This document shows positions 11,578 to 24,997 of a DNA stretch of 64,000 nt, piece after piece. Every line of letters begins with the position of its first letter. The stretch's first letter is position 1. The notes below the pieces were generated by a model. The model ran no database searches, was not told the origin of the DNA, and saw only the letters and a list, made by a program, of their open reading frames with translations. Source of the stretch: Pyxicephalus adspersus (Eukaryota > Chordata > Amphibia > Anura > Pyxicephalidae). The DNA is taken from positions 60,824,058 to 60,888,057 of the forward strand of contig NC_092861.1 of NCBI RefSeq assembly GCF_032062135.1, read 5' to 3'. The translations under genes and the position numbers were made by a program.

Positions 11578-13140
11578 ATGCCAAGATTCTGTTTGGTCAT
11601 ATTTATCCCCTTTAAGATCCTAAAGATAAGCCGCGCTGAAAGGAACCATGACACCAGTGATGAGGAATTGCTGACTATTAAGTCCGCACTTGAGGAATGG
11701 AACTACTTTTTGGAGGGAGCTGTCCTATCCATTATCTTCATGGATGACAAAAATCTGGAATACCTGAGAAAGGTCAAGAAGCTTAAACCTGGCCAGACCC
11801 GTTGGGACTCTCATCCTTCCTGTTGCAATTTTTATGTGACCTTCTGCCCTAGGGAAAAGAATACTAAACCAATGCCCTATCCAATGTTTCTGGAGGATCT
11901 AAACCCATCTTCGTCAGATACCATTTAAGCCACTAAGTATTTCCTATTGATTTGTTCTGACCTAATGGGTCAGATCAAGAAAGCTTTGCATGCCCACCCA
12001 GTTGACCTGGGCCTCAACCTCTTCAGAACAGGTGACTATTGGATGTATGGAGGGAAGATTTTTGTTCCTAAGACACTCCGGCTTGCCGCTCTAGAAGCTT
12101 GTCTTGATAATTTGTTTGGTCCCATTGGAGTGTCCAAGACCCTGGACCTAAAACTGCAGATCTTTTGATGGACAAAACGTCCTAAGGATTGTTAGTCATT
12201 TGCCTCCTCATGTGCCACCTGCGAGAGAGGTAAACTGTGGGGATTACTTGCCCATCTCAACCAACTCTTGGAGCATGTTATCAATGAACTTCATTGTTGA
12301 ACTTCTCCCTACGTAGCAGTATAACAGACTCAGTACATTAGCCCATTTTATTCCAATAAAGGGGGCACCCTCTGCTGCAGCTATAACCGAAACATTCCTA
12401 AGAGAGAGACTCCATGGAATTTTGGACGACACTGTATCTGAGTTGTAGAATCCACTTCAAAGTTCTGGCAAGAGTTCTGCAAGAAGCTTCATATAAAAAC
12501 GTTATTGTCCTCTGGCAATCATCCCCAGAATAATTGGTCAAACAGAGGGTACTAACCAAACCCTCAAACAAAACCTATGCCATTTCTCAACTGAACTGGG
12601 CTTCCATGCTGCCTATAATGCAGTTTGCATACAAAACTGCTGTCCATTTAGCCACTTCCTAGTCCTGTTTTTTTTTTGCTAACTATGGATTCCATACTAC
12701 CTTGTTCCCAAATTGCTCCGTCAGGTCTTTGGTTCCTTAGCCACTTTTATCTCAGACAATTTAAAGTGAATTAAGTCCTGTCTTGCCCAAGCAGTCAAAA
12801 ACAAAAAGGGAAGCAGACAAAAAGGTCAGATCTTGCCCTAAATTTTAGACTGGGGACCTTGTCTGGCTTTCTATGAAAACCTTCTGGTATTCCATGTGTC
12901 TTGTTTGAAACTGGAGATATTGAGACCCTCTGACTGGCAGATCCTCTCCATTGCCTGCTCTGGTTGTGGTTGAAAATTAAGAATTTGAGGTGGAGGTCTC
13001 TAATACCTAGTTAAATGGAAAGGAAGATAATTCTAGGGAGCCTTCTCATGTTCATGCCACTAGGTTGATAAGGACATTTCATCGGACACACCAAGATAAA
13101 GCAGGCCCTGTGGGCACCCAGAGGTTGCCCTGAATGGGGG
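11578..13140 (+). pseudogene. Ty3/Gypsy retrotransposon pol, RNase H to integrase, broken
   Basis: The frame starting near 11625 carries the end of the reverse transcriptase/RNase H region; DTSDEELLTIKSALEEW and KNLEYLRK are typical RNase H words. A second frame (11947-12168) and the sequence after it match the integrase zinc-binding region, where the cysteine pair is visible as SCATCERGK but part of the histidine half looks lost. Integrase core words follow to about 12900 across several frames. Stops and frameshifts are frequent and the 5' part is missing, so this is a dead 5'-truncated copy. A 3' LTR follows directly. It sits in intron 2 of the minus-strand gene, in antisense orientation to it. 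Confidence 0.75.
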
Positions 13141-13540
13141 TGTTACCGTAACAGAACCTGACACTTCCTGCGATGCTCCCCACTAAACTGTCCTGCGGCA
13201 TATTCTTTAAAGGGACAGAGGCTATTTAAACCTCAGCAGTATTGGTCGCTGGTGCTGTGACTTTGCACCACCTATCTTGCTACGTTGCTTTATGCTCTAT
13301 TTTTTCTGATTTGGCCTGTGCTTGGACCAGGCCCACGTTTTCCTGCTGCTTGCTCAGACCCTTTGCTTGGGCAGGACTACGTTTGCCTACTGCCTGCCTC
13401 CACATCAAGGATGCTCCGTCTTTTCACTTGACCCTGAGGGGCCATGACCTGATGACAGGATGGATCTGGTCCAGGATGGGAAAGAAAAATCCATTCCAGG
13501 TTTGCAAGATGACCTAGGTTTTACCACGACAGTCTATCTT
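13141..13540 (+). mobile_element. 3' LTR of the Ty3/Gypsy copy
   Basis: The sequence TGTTACCGTAACAGAACC follows the last pol/chromodomain-like codons (ending GGGGGTG), the usual place for the LTR start. Inside are a promoter-like CTATTTAAACC and a C/T-rich run with repeated TTGCCTACTGCCTGCC words. The right boundary is estimated. No matching 5' LTR was seen. Confidence 0.55.
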
Positions 13541-15076
13541 TCCCAGTTTTAGAAAGCTTGGATAAATCTGACCCTTCATCCTAGGTGCATAAAAAACTTT
13601 TGACTTTGGATTACTATTCACAACAACATCACACTCCTAACATTCATGTCACCAAATTCCAAAAAAATATTACCAAACTGTTATGGTTTGAGAAAAAAGG
13701 GTAATTATGCCCAGCTTCCATTTTTCATATGTAGTTCTATTATCTAGGCTTGGAAATGCACAATTTATCAGACGAAGAACATCCTGTCTTGTCTGTGCTA
13801 TGTTTCCATTGAATCATCAATCCCTCTTTTGTACTAAAAATTTCACTTTTTCTAAAAGAACATTTTGATCTGATTATGTATAAAAGGCAACTTTCTTCTA
13901 AACAATTGAAAATGACAAATTATATTTAGAACATATGAATGTATTTAAGAAGAACATGATTACAGCTTTACACATTTATATATACCTTATGTGTACAATT
14001 ACATGTAACAATGAATATGATTATTGGAAAATTCCAATATTAATTAATAATTAATTCCAATAACTGGAAGGCAGAACTAAGCCAAACTTTGCAACACACC
14101 AGACTTTATTTTCTTTGTTATTTCATCTATCATTAAAATAATGCATTTTCTTCTTGGTACCTATCTGCACATATGTTTATAAAAGCTTGTTCCCTTAGGT
14201 GTTATGGTTAGAATAGTTTTCTTTAGGCCCTTTCTTCCTGTGGACCCAGCTGCAATCAAACAGTGTTATCAGCTGTTTCAGCTATCCTCTGTGAACTACA
14301 AAACAACCCTTAATATTGTAATGGAGATGAGGGATCAGGGACGTGTTTGTAATCCATATCAGGAAAGCACCCTAAGCGTGAAAAATCTGTTTCTCAATAA
14401 ATACAATATTTTGTAAGAACTAGTAAGCTGGTACAATATAATACATGCACACACATACATACATACATACACCATTTTTGTCCTTGGGTTAAGAGATAGA
14501 TAAATACAGTAACTTAACAAAGACCATGAATTGCTGTAACATGAATAGCATTTCAGGCAACACCAGGTAAGTTTGATCACCAGAGGCCACCTAACAGGCT
14601 AATTTTATAAAAGGGATAAGCATCTCCAACATTCTAATGTACTGCTCAAGTTTAGTACATCTGTTACAATATACAGTTCTACAAAAGATAATGGCATTAC
14701 ATAGGTAATTAAAAAGAAATGCCAGCCGTTAAACTGTGATAAGTTCACCCGTTGTCTGTATTGGCCCCAAATTTCCACCATACCCTGTATTTCAGCTGAA
14801 AAAGCTATTTATACTAACCATATGTGAAAATGCATTCTTGTAAAGAAAATATGATCACATATATATAGTTGGGAGAACTGAAGGAGATTCGTTTAGGAAG
14901 CTTTGGAGATCATGTACAGGTCAGACATGTTACAGAAAAAGAATGAAGAATAGAAATATTGTCAGTGCTTGCTTTCTTTGACTGCAGTTGCCCTTTAAAT
15001 CAACACTGGAAAAAACACATTTCCAATATATAATCTTGCTGTTGTGGTCTACAGCAAAAACTATTTAAGTGTTTAC
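13541..15076 (-). other. Intron 2 sequence with small microsatellite
   Basis: AT-rich intron. A short (CATA)n tract lies at about 14447-14471. Open frames at 14204-14416 and 14580-14359 have no support. Confidence 0.4.
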
Positions 15077-15232
15077 CTTTTGAATATGCTGGGAGCTGTG
15101 CATCCTCTGCATTAGTTTTTCCTATTTCTTGCAGCTGAGTGACATTTTCAATTTTCGCATTTGGTTGTTGCACAGAGGCATCACTTGAAATGGGCTCTGG
15201 ATACAGTCTCGACAAAACTCTGAAAATGATCG
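15077..15232 (-). CDS. Coding exon 2 (156 bp) of the minus-strand gene
   Basis: The acceptor TTGTTTTCTTCTTTGATTAG on the minus strand is strong and the donor is GTAAAC. The exon is 52 codons, phase 1 at both ends, and joins exon 1 in frame to give an N-terminus starting MAAARRQAIIFRVLSRLYPE. That start is basic, has no acid in the first 18 residues and could form an amphipathic helix, as mitochondrial targeting peptides do. The rest (SSDASVQQPNAKIENVTQLQ and on) is polar. I do not recognise the protein. Confidence 0.6.
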
Positions 15233-15489
15233 CTAATCAAAGAAGAAAACAATTAATTGTACAACTTGTTACTTAAGAATGTACTCCATTCATCCGAGCA
15301 AACCAAATCTGAATGTAGAAGGTAACTAGTGTGTTTTGACATCACCTCTACGTAGTAGTTTCAAAGCACTTTGTAATCTCCTATTTGTGACACTTAACTG
15401 AACATAACATAGTTTCAAAATTTTAAAATATATTACAACTATATAGCAGCAATGACCATTTACACTTCTGCACTGTGAATAAAATATTA

Positions 15490-15785
15490 CTATTACAGTA
15501 TTAATATAGTGTCATCATATTACGCAGCGCTGTACAAAGTCGTGACACTAACTGTCCCTCAAAGGGGCTCACAATCTAATGTCCCTACCTCAGTCATATG
15601 TCATCAATTAAGTGTAAGGTCAACTGTTTTTTTTTTTTTTTGGGGGGGGGGGGGACTACGTTTTTGGAATGTGGGAGGAAATCGAAGTACCCGGGGAAAA
15701 CCTGCAAACTCCATGCAGATAGTGCTCTGGCCAGGATTTGAACCTGGGATCTGGCGCAGCAAAGGCAAGAGTGCTAACTATATAC
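15490..15785 (-). mobile_element. tRNA-headed SINE, minus strand
   Basis: On the minus strand it starts with AGTTAGCACTC (box A-like) and TCCCAGGTTCAAATCC (box B), then CTGCATGGAGTTTGCAGG, and ends with the tail TACAGCGCTGCGTAATATGA. Head, middle and tail appear in the same order in the SINEs at 20062 and 24998. It contains a T15 run followed by G13 at about 15628-15655. It lies just upstream, in transcript order, of exon 2. Confidence 0.75.
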
Positions 15786-18700
15786 TGCTATATACATACA
15801 TACATACACACACACACACTACTGTTAGGTGTGACACCTGCATACATTTATTAACCCCTCAAAAGACCACAATGCCATCCTAGCAACAATTCTTGTAACT
15901 TTTCCCCAGGATGCAAGTACATGCTTTGTTCAGACATCATACAGGTGGATAATTTGCTTCCTGGACTAAGGAATGTGCTGGCCCAGGCATCACACAATCA
16001 TGTAAACCCTGGTATATATACACAAGACTTTATATTCTTGGCTGTATGGGTTCATAGTTCAATTTTCTGAGATGAAAGTACCTTAATGCTATTGGATGGA
16101 TGAAAGGCATTGTTCAGTAAAACACTTTTGATATTTTAAATGACACATTTTTCCTTATAGAGTTCTATGCATCAATCAAAAGCGTCCACAGTAAAGGGAA
16201 GAGGGACAGAAAGATTTGGTTCAAAAGATGGGAGAGATTACTCAAATAAGGGACAGTTGGGAGCCATACGTGTGTACGTCACACAATTTAGCCAAGCTCC
16301 CTCCTTCTGCCTGTTACCTTGTCAGCTGCCCAAAGTTACAATATTACTTTCAAAGAGTGAATGATAGTAAGGAGACTAAAGAAGTGCTTGCCCCAACCTG
16401 TAGAAGACAGGTCACCTTATTCCCTCAGATTTAACTCCCAGACAAATAATGAGGAGCTGTACATAGGCACAGTAACTTAGCTAGGGCTTAACAGAGGCTT
16501 TTTCTTAATAATAAGGTTACATTTTTTTGTTTTTTTTTTCTTTTGTGCAAACTTAAAGGTATTTTGTGAAGTATCAGGAACTTGGTTACAGTCTTGCAAA
16601 GTCACCAACTGCATTTGTTAAAACATGCCACCAATGTTATTGAAGGGTGAACCTTCCTAAATGGCATAGTACATTGAATTGCTAGATGGATCATAATTAC
16701 CGTAATAATATAATCGATCTCTGAGTGAACTCAAAGCAAAGTCTTGCTGTACATTTCAGTGTGGGGAGTCAAACATCTCTATAAGTACTGAAACTATATG
16801 CAGAAACTATAGATTTCCTGTCCTGGGTTTTATCATAGGTCTGCACCCCCTGGTAGTTTAACTTCTAACGTCACAAAAAGAATATTAAGCTTTATTTACC
16901 CCTTTGCTGCCAAGACATTTTTGTCAACACTTCACATAAATGTTGGGAGTATTTTTGTTTTGAAATTCTTGATGTAAATGATAACTAATGCAATTTCTCA
17001 CTGTTTGTACTGTGACCATAATTAATTTTTCAGTTTAAATGATGTAAAAAAACTGTTGTCCACTTGGGGTTTGTAGTCTGTTAATTGTTCTATTCCTGTA
17101 TCTTCTGTTCATCTATTACCCTCAAATAAAAAATAAATTAAAAAAAAAAAAATCACTTACATTCTGTGTTTCAGGTAGTTATACAGTACAGTCCCAGAAC
17201 TCGGGACATTCCTAGGCCTGTCTAATAAACTGATTCAAAAACGTGGTATCTGTCTTTTGAATAATAAAATAATGCAGATGGCATCTAGTTCTGATAGAAT
17301 TGAACAAAAATGATTAAAAAAAAAAAAAAAAAACATTTTACAATGTTGGACGAAATGTTCATATAAAAAATGTCCAGATAGAACTTTTTCTGAATGTTTT
17401 TGCAAAATGAGGACTCTCTGGCTTGGACACAGAAAACACTCTTAACAGTCATAAACCTAACAACCCAATCATAGTCAGAAAAAAATAAATAAAAATTGCT
17501 AAAAATGTACTACTATAAAAGTATTTTCTGTAAGGTCAAATGACTTTATGACCTCAAAATCTTTAAAATAGCGATTAATAGTAATTGTTTTACATATGAG
17601 TGTATGAGCCTGGCAAGCCTAGTTTTAGTAACAGCAGGGTTACTGAATGTACATGCCAAACTAACTTTCCTTTTTTGTGCATGTAAGAAAAAGCCCCTTC
17701 CTGCCCTTCTTTCACCTGTTCTTTTAACCTGGATTCCCCATATTATCCCCGTTGTGCTACTATTATGTACTGTATCTACACTTTAATGCCACATACCATC
17801 AGTACAGAAAATTACCAAATATACTGTACAATACCATTCAGTTACCCCCCACCCCTTTGTCACTTGTATCCCCAGTTATATTGATTTTAACACATTCACT
17901 CTCACCTGAATAGTACTTATGTATGTATGTATAGTACACATTCACTCTCACTGTACTCTCTGTATATAGTAAAGGAAACATTCACTCTCACCTGATTATA
18001 CATATCTGTTGTGACGTTTTATTTTATTTGTATATGCCATTTTTATTAATGTTCATACAGAACCATCACTCTCTAATCCTTTATCTCTTCATGGAATACC
18101 CAACCTCATCCACACAGAAATTTTCAACATGTTTACAAAACTTTGACTACATATTTGAAAGGACACTAACAATTTTATTAAGTCTAATGCTTATTCCATA
18201 TTGCATACTAATGTGCAATTTGGATACGTATATCAATTTAAAGCTTAACAAAAGTTTCCTTTATTAAGTTTAGGTTACAAATTGGAATATTTCGAACACT
18301 TGGAAGTGGGTTTAGCTGTTCTTTAGAATTCTGGAGGTGTGAATGCTGACAGGAACTGATGTACATTCTTCATCCTGAAATTCAAAACAATATTTTGACA
18401 TTGAAATTGATCTACTAAATGGCAGTCTGTGAATTTTCTGCTGTAATAACATAGCCAATTCCTGTTCCTTATGACATTTCAATGTCCTTGTCACATAACT
18501 GCAGGCAGCAAGGTAACTTATGTCATAATAAAAATAAAAAAACAATTGTTTCTAAGGCATCAGTGCTGTTATGCATTTAGACATTCAGAGAATAGGTAGC
18601 TTGACCTTTACAGTTCAGTTATTTTCACAAACATGCCAAAACCATATTTAAATCCTATAATGATTTCATCTAAATGTATCACTGCTTCCAGTGTTTGAAA

Positions 18701-20061
18701 TTTTGTGAGTGCAGGCAGCATAGCTTCCCTAGATGAAAATCCAGATTAATACGAATAAAAAAATAATAATTTAACACACACAAGAAATCTATGTTGTCAT
18801 TTTACATCACATTCTAACAAAACAAAATGAAAAAGATTATATACTTTTCTGTTTTTTCGTTGTAACATACTACACATTTCTGTGTTTATAATACAATATA
18901 GGACATAAATTCCCTATCACATTAATACAAAAATCCCAATTAAAATGTTTAAACATCTCAAAGAAAGTTGCATATTTTTGCAAATAAACATCAAGGCATA
19001 TGAGTAGGCTTGTCTTGGAGGTAGCCCCTGTCTCTTTAAAGGTCAAGCAACACACCAAGGTAAGTTGTGCATTGGCAAGGCAATTAACAAAAGAATACAA
19101 TCATTTGTCAGTACAACTTTCAGCTCAATACAAAAATCTCCACAATTTGACCTCCACTGTACCTTTCTGGCCCATCCTGACCTCCCACCGATGTCCATTT
19201 CAACCCTGCATCCACCAAGATAAATTGCTGAACCCGTGACTGTATATGTGTTAGTAGACCATGGGGTCATGCGGCTGCTGGAGGTGTCTTGCTGAATTGG
19301 GTGCAGGTGAGGGCACCACTAGGGGTTCCGTGCTTAGGGCACCAAATTGGCTTAAAGCAGCCCTGGCCAGTGAAACCAGTTAAAAAAAATTACATTATCT
19401 TCCATGTCCATTCCATTAACCCATGGTGTTTCTTCCATAATTTTAGTTTAAATTAGAGAAATATAAGAGTTATTTTACTCCCCCCCTCCCCCGAAAAAAA
19501 AAGAAGTGTATTTATAAAGTAACAAACAAAACAATATATGTACGCAGTAACGTGAACAAAAAGTAATTCTTTTTTTGTGAATAAACCTTTAAAATTAGGT
19601 AACCTTCATGCAAAAGAGGTGCTACAAAAACAATGTCAGCAACCAAGTCTAACAGAGGAATGTTCCACTACACTAGTCAAATGCAGTAAAAGATCTTGTC
19701 ACATAACAGATTCTACACACGTAGCACAGTAATATACAGTATGTCAGTATTGCAACCTTTTACTTCTGCAGATGTAGATACATTTGCTAAAAATCTTACA
19801 ACACAAAGAGCTTGTTTACTCTTGACTTCTGAGCTGCTAACCAGTACAGGCAATACTATGAAAAATATTACAGCTGTTCACATGAGCCCTCCTGGTATAC
19901 TTGTGCTGGTTTATTTTAGGTAAATGTATAGTGTTTGTACATATAGGGTCTTTACTTTTTTAGTTAACATTCTAAACTTTCTAAATATATTTCCTTTCAG
20001 ACAGGTAACTATGAACTATTGTATATGAATGTTCAGATTGTGAAGCTACAACTAAAAGTTT
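15786..20061 (-). other. Intron 1 sequence with simple repeats
   Basis: Long AT-rich part of the first intron. (TA/CA)n tracts lie at 15790-15820 and a TATG tract near 17924-17937. ACATTCACTCTCAC occurs three times, at about 17892, 17938 and 17977. No supported exon or transposon end was seen. Confidence 0.4.
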
Positions 20062-20728
20062 TCTACAGCCCACGTTTTTGCCATGCTTGGCGTGGCTTTG
20101 CAAGCGCTAGGTCCTATGTTTGAATCTCAGCCAAGACACTATCCGCAAGGAGTTCGGATGTTCTCCCTGTGTTTGCATTGATTTCCTCCAACATGCTAAA
20201 AATATGCAGTAAGGTAATTGTCTTCCCTTCAAAATCTGTCATTAGACTATAATACAGTAGAACCCCGGTTATCCGGAACTCAGATAACCAGAAAACTGGA
20301 GCTGTTGGGTGCCAGTTATCAGAGATCTGAGTTCTGGATAACCGGGGTTCTATCGCAATTAAGAAAGGGAAGCAATCAGTGGAGCTCTGCTAATTGCTCC
20401 GTGATTGGCTGGGGAAAGGGAAACCCGGATGATTCTTGAGCAGTCATTAGGGTTTTTCTTTTCTCAGCCATTCAGCACTAGAGGTGAATGAAGTCTCCCC
20501 ATTCAAGTCTAGTGCTTAATGTTTAAGAAAAGGAAACCTCAGGTATCCGGAATCTACACTTATCCAGAATCCGCCATTTCCCGTGGCTGCCGGATAACGG
20601 AGGTTCTATTGTAATGACATATGACTATGGTAAGGACATGGATTGAGAGTCCGTTTTAGGGACAGTTCGTGATGTGACAATGAGCTTTGTAAAGCACTGT
20701 GTAATGTGTTAGCGCTATATAAATAATT
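20062..20728 (+). mobile_element. tRNA-headed SINE split by a MITE
   Basis: Left half: TTTGCAAGCGCTAGGTCC, box B-like TGTTTGAATCTCAGCC, TGTTCTCCCTGTGTTTGC, up to ATTAGACTATAA. Right half, after the inserted element: ATGACATATGACTATGGT, CTTTGTAAAGCACTGTGT and the tail AGCGCTATATAAATAA. Removing 20255-20611 and one TA restores the expected SINE order. The SINE is therefore older than the inserted MITE. Confidence 0.75.
20255..20611. mobile_element. Tigger-like MITE, 357 bp, nested in the SINE
   Basis: The left end CAGTAGAACCCCGGTTATCC and the reverse complement of the right end, CAATAGAACCTCCGTTATCC, are inverted repeats, with TA on both sides (20253-20254, 20612-20613). The GGTTATCCGGAACTC motif or its complement recurs about five times near the ends, and 20255-20352 fold into a long hairpin. 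The TA target and CAGTAGAACC terminus suit the pogo/Tigger group. No transposase is present. Confidence 0.75.
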
Positions 20729-22637
20729 GCTGTGATTAGGCAGAACAGCCATTGTCACCAAACAACCTGAATAGCATAAACTCAAAAGAAAAGGGAGAAC
20801 CCGCTCCATATTTACTATCCAAGATAGTGTTTCAGCATGCAGTGGTATAGGTATTCCCGGGAACACATCACATGTGTATTTCTTAAAAATTGTTTATAAA
20901 ATACTATAAAAAAATAGTTTTATAACATAATCAAAAAAAAGTTTAACAGTAAAATGCTAAAAACATTTAAAAAAAAAAAAAGATTAAAAAAACATTATAG
21001 TTTACAGTTATTAAAATAAGTAGATCTAAAGGAGAATTAAGGGGAAGGAGAGGTTACTATGGCAACAGTTTCTGCTGTAGTTGGAAAAATGTAAGAATCT
21101 GAAAATTCAGTCTGAAAATATTATGTAGGCTAGAAGAAATATTAGTACTGTATTTTTGCCTCTTTATTTAGTTTTATTTACTTGGCTGAGCCTAACACTT
21201 CAGCTTGAATGTCAGAGGTCTAACAGCTACCTCCCTGTAAACTGACCGCCATTACCCAGAATCTCCCAACTCCTGAGAGTATAGAAAAATGGCAAAGAAC
21301 ATGGCTCTATAGCTTGAAAAAGAGAAAACATGTCTTAATTTTTTATATTAAAGAAGACTTTAAACTGGTTTACTAAAACAAGGTGTCATGTGGGGTTTAG
21401 AGCAAGGGTGTCACATCTGGTTTACACAAGCAAATGTCTAAGCTTGGATGATAACAAAAACTCTGATTATGAAGTAAAAAGTGAATATTTAAAAGAAAAA
21501 AAAAAAAAGACAGGAAGTGTCAAAAGACTTCAAAACAAATGGTCCTCTTAGAAAATCTGTAAATTATTTATTAATAAACATGGCTTTTAAGAATAGAAAA
21601 TGATGGTGCCTTCAGCGAGTTCTACTTAAACGTTCCACTGGATTTTGCAACTAACAATAAATCACAATAAACCTGGAAGTTCTGCTAAAGTGATTTATTA
21701 TTAATTGCAATATCGATTGATAATCAGGGATGGAAAAGGGTTTCAAAGATATATTAATGGACAACTTCAATATTTTAACTTAAACCATGACAAACAAAAC
21801 CAAATGAACTTTCACAAAAGCATTATAAGCCTTTCATGGTAAGGTCTAGAATAATGCAGCTCCGAATAGGGATTGTGCAGTATGGAGTTTTTATTAGCAG
21901 TCTTTTTGGAGTACATTTACTTCTCTCAGAGCATCTGGTCATTCCAACCAGAAATAAAATTAACTCTAAATGTCCAATGTAGTCCTTCATAGCCTGCAAA
22001 AATTCTGACAATCTTCTTGGATTTAAAACTAATGGAGGTGTGCATTTTGGAAGCTTATGGTTATGTAGAATGTTATGGTAGTTAATAATAACATTAATAT
22101 AATATTAATTCCAGCTTTGCTGGATCAGCCTTGGAGAGCTTTATTAAATAAGGCCCATTGTAAGGAAATCCTGCATGCCTGGAATGTCCCACCAGGCAGC
22201 TTCCAGGAAACAGAAGTGTAACAAAATTGTGTTTATGTCACAAGATATTACATGACAGGTGACTGTTTATAGGATAGCCAATATAGTTGAAAAAAAATAT
22301 GCAACCTCTAAAACAATGAGACTGATTTACTAAAAATATGATAAGTAAGCAAATGAGAAAAACCATGGCAACATTCATTATTGTGATCTATGAACTAGAG
22401 GGATCACTGTAATGAATACACAGATCTTCAAAGCATACAGTGCAGTTCTGGGCTGTGCAGTGCAATATACTAGAATTAAAAAAATATTGTGCCATCTAAT
22501 TAAGCAATAAAATGTTCACATGCCAAGCCTATAATTGATTAGTGTTTACACACATATTCATGACTAATTATTGAACTGTTGTGTATGCATACCTAATCCT
22601 AAGAAGTTTTTTTAGCCCTATTTACCTATAATTATTT
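20729..22637 (-). other. Intron 1 sequence, nothing recognised
   Basis: AT-rich with several A-runs (20970, 21495). No repeat end or exon was identified. Confidence 0.4.
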
Positions 22638-24228
22638 CTTAATTTGGTTTTGTACATTACCACAATTAATTTTAAATAAAACAACTCAGATGCAGTTGAA
22701 CTGCAGACTTTCAGGTTTAATTCAGTGGGTTGAACACAAAGATTGCATAAAATGTGAGGAACTAAAGCCTTTTTTATTTTTACACAATCACTTCATTTCA
22801 GGGGCTCAAAAGTAATTGGACAAATTAAAAAGCTGAAAATAAAATGTTCATTTGTAATACTTGGTTGAAAATCCTTTGCTGGCAATGACAGCCTGTAGTC
22901 TTGAAATCATGGACATCACCAGATGTTGGGTTTCCTCCTTTTTAATGCTCTGCCAGGCCTTTACTGCAGCGGCTTTCAGTTGCTGTCCGTTTGTGTGCCT
23001 TTCACCCCAAAGTTTAGTCTTCAACAAGTGAAATGCATGCTCAATTGGGTTCAGATCAGGTGACTGACGGCCATTCAAGAATATGCCACTTCTTTGCTTT
23101 AATAAACTCCTGGGTTGCTTTGGCTGTATGTTTTGGGTCATTGTCCATCTGTATTATGAAACGCCAATCAATGTGACTGCATTTAGCTGGATTTGAGCAC
23201 ACTGTATGTCTCTGAACATCTCAGAATTCATCTGGCTGCTTCTGTCCTGTGTCACATCATGGATAAACACTAGTGTCCCAGTGCCATGGCAGCCATGCAC
23301 GCCCAAGCCATCACACTGCCTCCGCCATGTTTTACAGATGATGTGTTATGCTTTGGATCATGAGCTGTTCCACACCTTCTACAAACTTTTTTACTTGCCA
23401 TCATTCTGGTAAAGGTTGATCTTGGTTTCCATCTGTCCAAAGAATGTTTTTCCAGAACTGTGCTGGCTTTTTTATATGTTTCTTTTAGCAAAGTCCAATC
23501 TAGCCTTTCTATTCTTGAGGCTTATGAGTGGCTTGCCCCTTGCAGTGCACCCTCTGTATTTACTTTTATGCAGTCTTCTCTTTATGGTAGACTTGGATAT
23601 CGATACGACTATCTCCTGGAGAGTGTTGTTCACTTGGTTGGCTGTTGTGAAGGGGTTTCTCTTCACCATGGAAATTATTCTGTGATTATCCACCACTGTT
23701 GTCTTCTGTGGACGTCCAGGTCTTTTGGCGTTGCTGAGTTCCACAGTGCTTCGTTTCTTTCTCATGGTGTACCAAACCTAATGTTGTAGCAATTTCTGGG
23801 ATGTTTTTTTTTCTGTTTTTGCAGCTTAAGGATGGCTTGTTTCACCTGCACGGAGAGCTCCTTTGACCGCATGTTGTCTGTTCACAGCAAAATCTTCCAC
23901 ACACATGCCCCCCCCCAAAATCAACTCCGGCCCTTTTATCTGCTTAATTGATAATGACATAATGAAGCAATTGCCCACACCAGCTCATGAAATAGCCTTT
24001 GAGTCAATTGTCTAATTACTTTTGAGCCCCTGAAATGAAGTGGTTGTGTAAAAAAGGCTTTAGTTCCTCACATTTTTATGCAATCTTTTTGTTCAACCCA
24101 CTGAATTAAACCTGAAAGTCTGCAGTTCAACTGCATCTGAGTTGTTTCATTTTAAATTATTTGTGGTAATGTATAGAACCAAAATTAGAAAAAGTTGTCC
24201 TGTCCAAATATTTATGGACCTAACTGTA
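22638..24228 (-). mobile_element. Tc1-like DNA transposon, left tip missing
   Basis: Long inverted arms: the left arm (about 22638-22828) contains AACTCAGATGCAGTTGAACT and GGGGCTCAAAAGTAATTGG, and the right arm (about 24005-24228) contains the complements. The right tip, read inward, is TACAGTTAGGTCCATAAATA, a known Tc1-type terminus. The matching outermost 30 bp on the left is absent, so the copy is truncated there. The transposase lies between the arms on the minus strand. Confidence 0.8.
22848..23872 (-). pseudogene. Tc1-like transposase, frameshifted and shortened
   Basis: The start at 23872 reads MRSKELSVQVKQAILKL, the usual first helix of this group, but the frame breaks after about 36 codons. 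A second frame (23765-23472) holds the rest of the paired helix-turn-helix region, with the GRPQKTT linker typical of Tc1. A third (23491-23270) has words of the catalytic domain including VKHGGGSVMAW. The last (23141-22848) holds [11 protein letters not shown] with the final catalytic Glu. The middle, including the second Asp region, is partly lost. At least three frames are needed, so no active enzyme is made. Confidence 0.85.
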
Positions 24229-24997
24229 TGTGGCATTTGCATTTAAAACAGCTAAGGGTGCTACATTGATGTGTATGTGTGTTATGTTGATTAATGATAA
24301 ATTCTATAACTATGTTTTGCATATTAGCAGGATGATGTGCATATATCTTAGTAAATCTGGCCCAACATGTCCTGAAGTTCCTGAAAACTGGAAAACTCAC
24401 CTATAACAACTGTGAACTTTGTCTTACCTGAAATCATCCTAAAAGGTGACTGGAACAAGTTTTAATTTATAGTCAGCTCCAAACCAAGCCCATGCTCAAT
24501 AGCAACAACCTTTAGGTGCAGTGGGCTATGTGAGGAGTTTATAGATTTTTCTAAACTGCAGGGAAGACTAATAAAAAATAACACAATATAGCAGACTGCA
24601 GACAAACATCCTATAATGTTTTTCTTCAAGGCCACCTGGATACTCTCTATTATAAGGCTGTCTCTGTGCAGCAGTGCTTGCTGTTGTTATATCAGATATG
24701 ACAGGTGCAATACTAGAACAGTTACAGAGCACAGCTGCCTATTTCACAGCTCTTCATTTACCCTGCCATACACAATACCAAGGGTGAACAAACCGATCCT
24801 AAACCAAGGAACACAAGAAGTTAAATATATACATTTGTTTTCTTATCTTTAATGTAAGCGTTAGGATGTTCTTTTGCCAGCACAAGCAGGGAAGGACAAT
24901 AAGGGCACAGAATAAATTACTAACCTTTATATAAAAGGTTTTCATTATGATTTGTACATTATGGTTATGGCTTCTGTATAACATTATATATTTACAG
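24229..24997 (-). other. Intron 1 sequence, nothing recognised
   Basis: AT-rich, no repeat end or supported exon. Confidence 0.4.
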
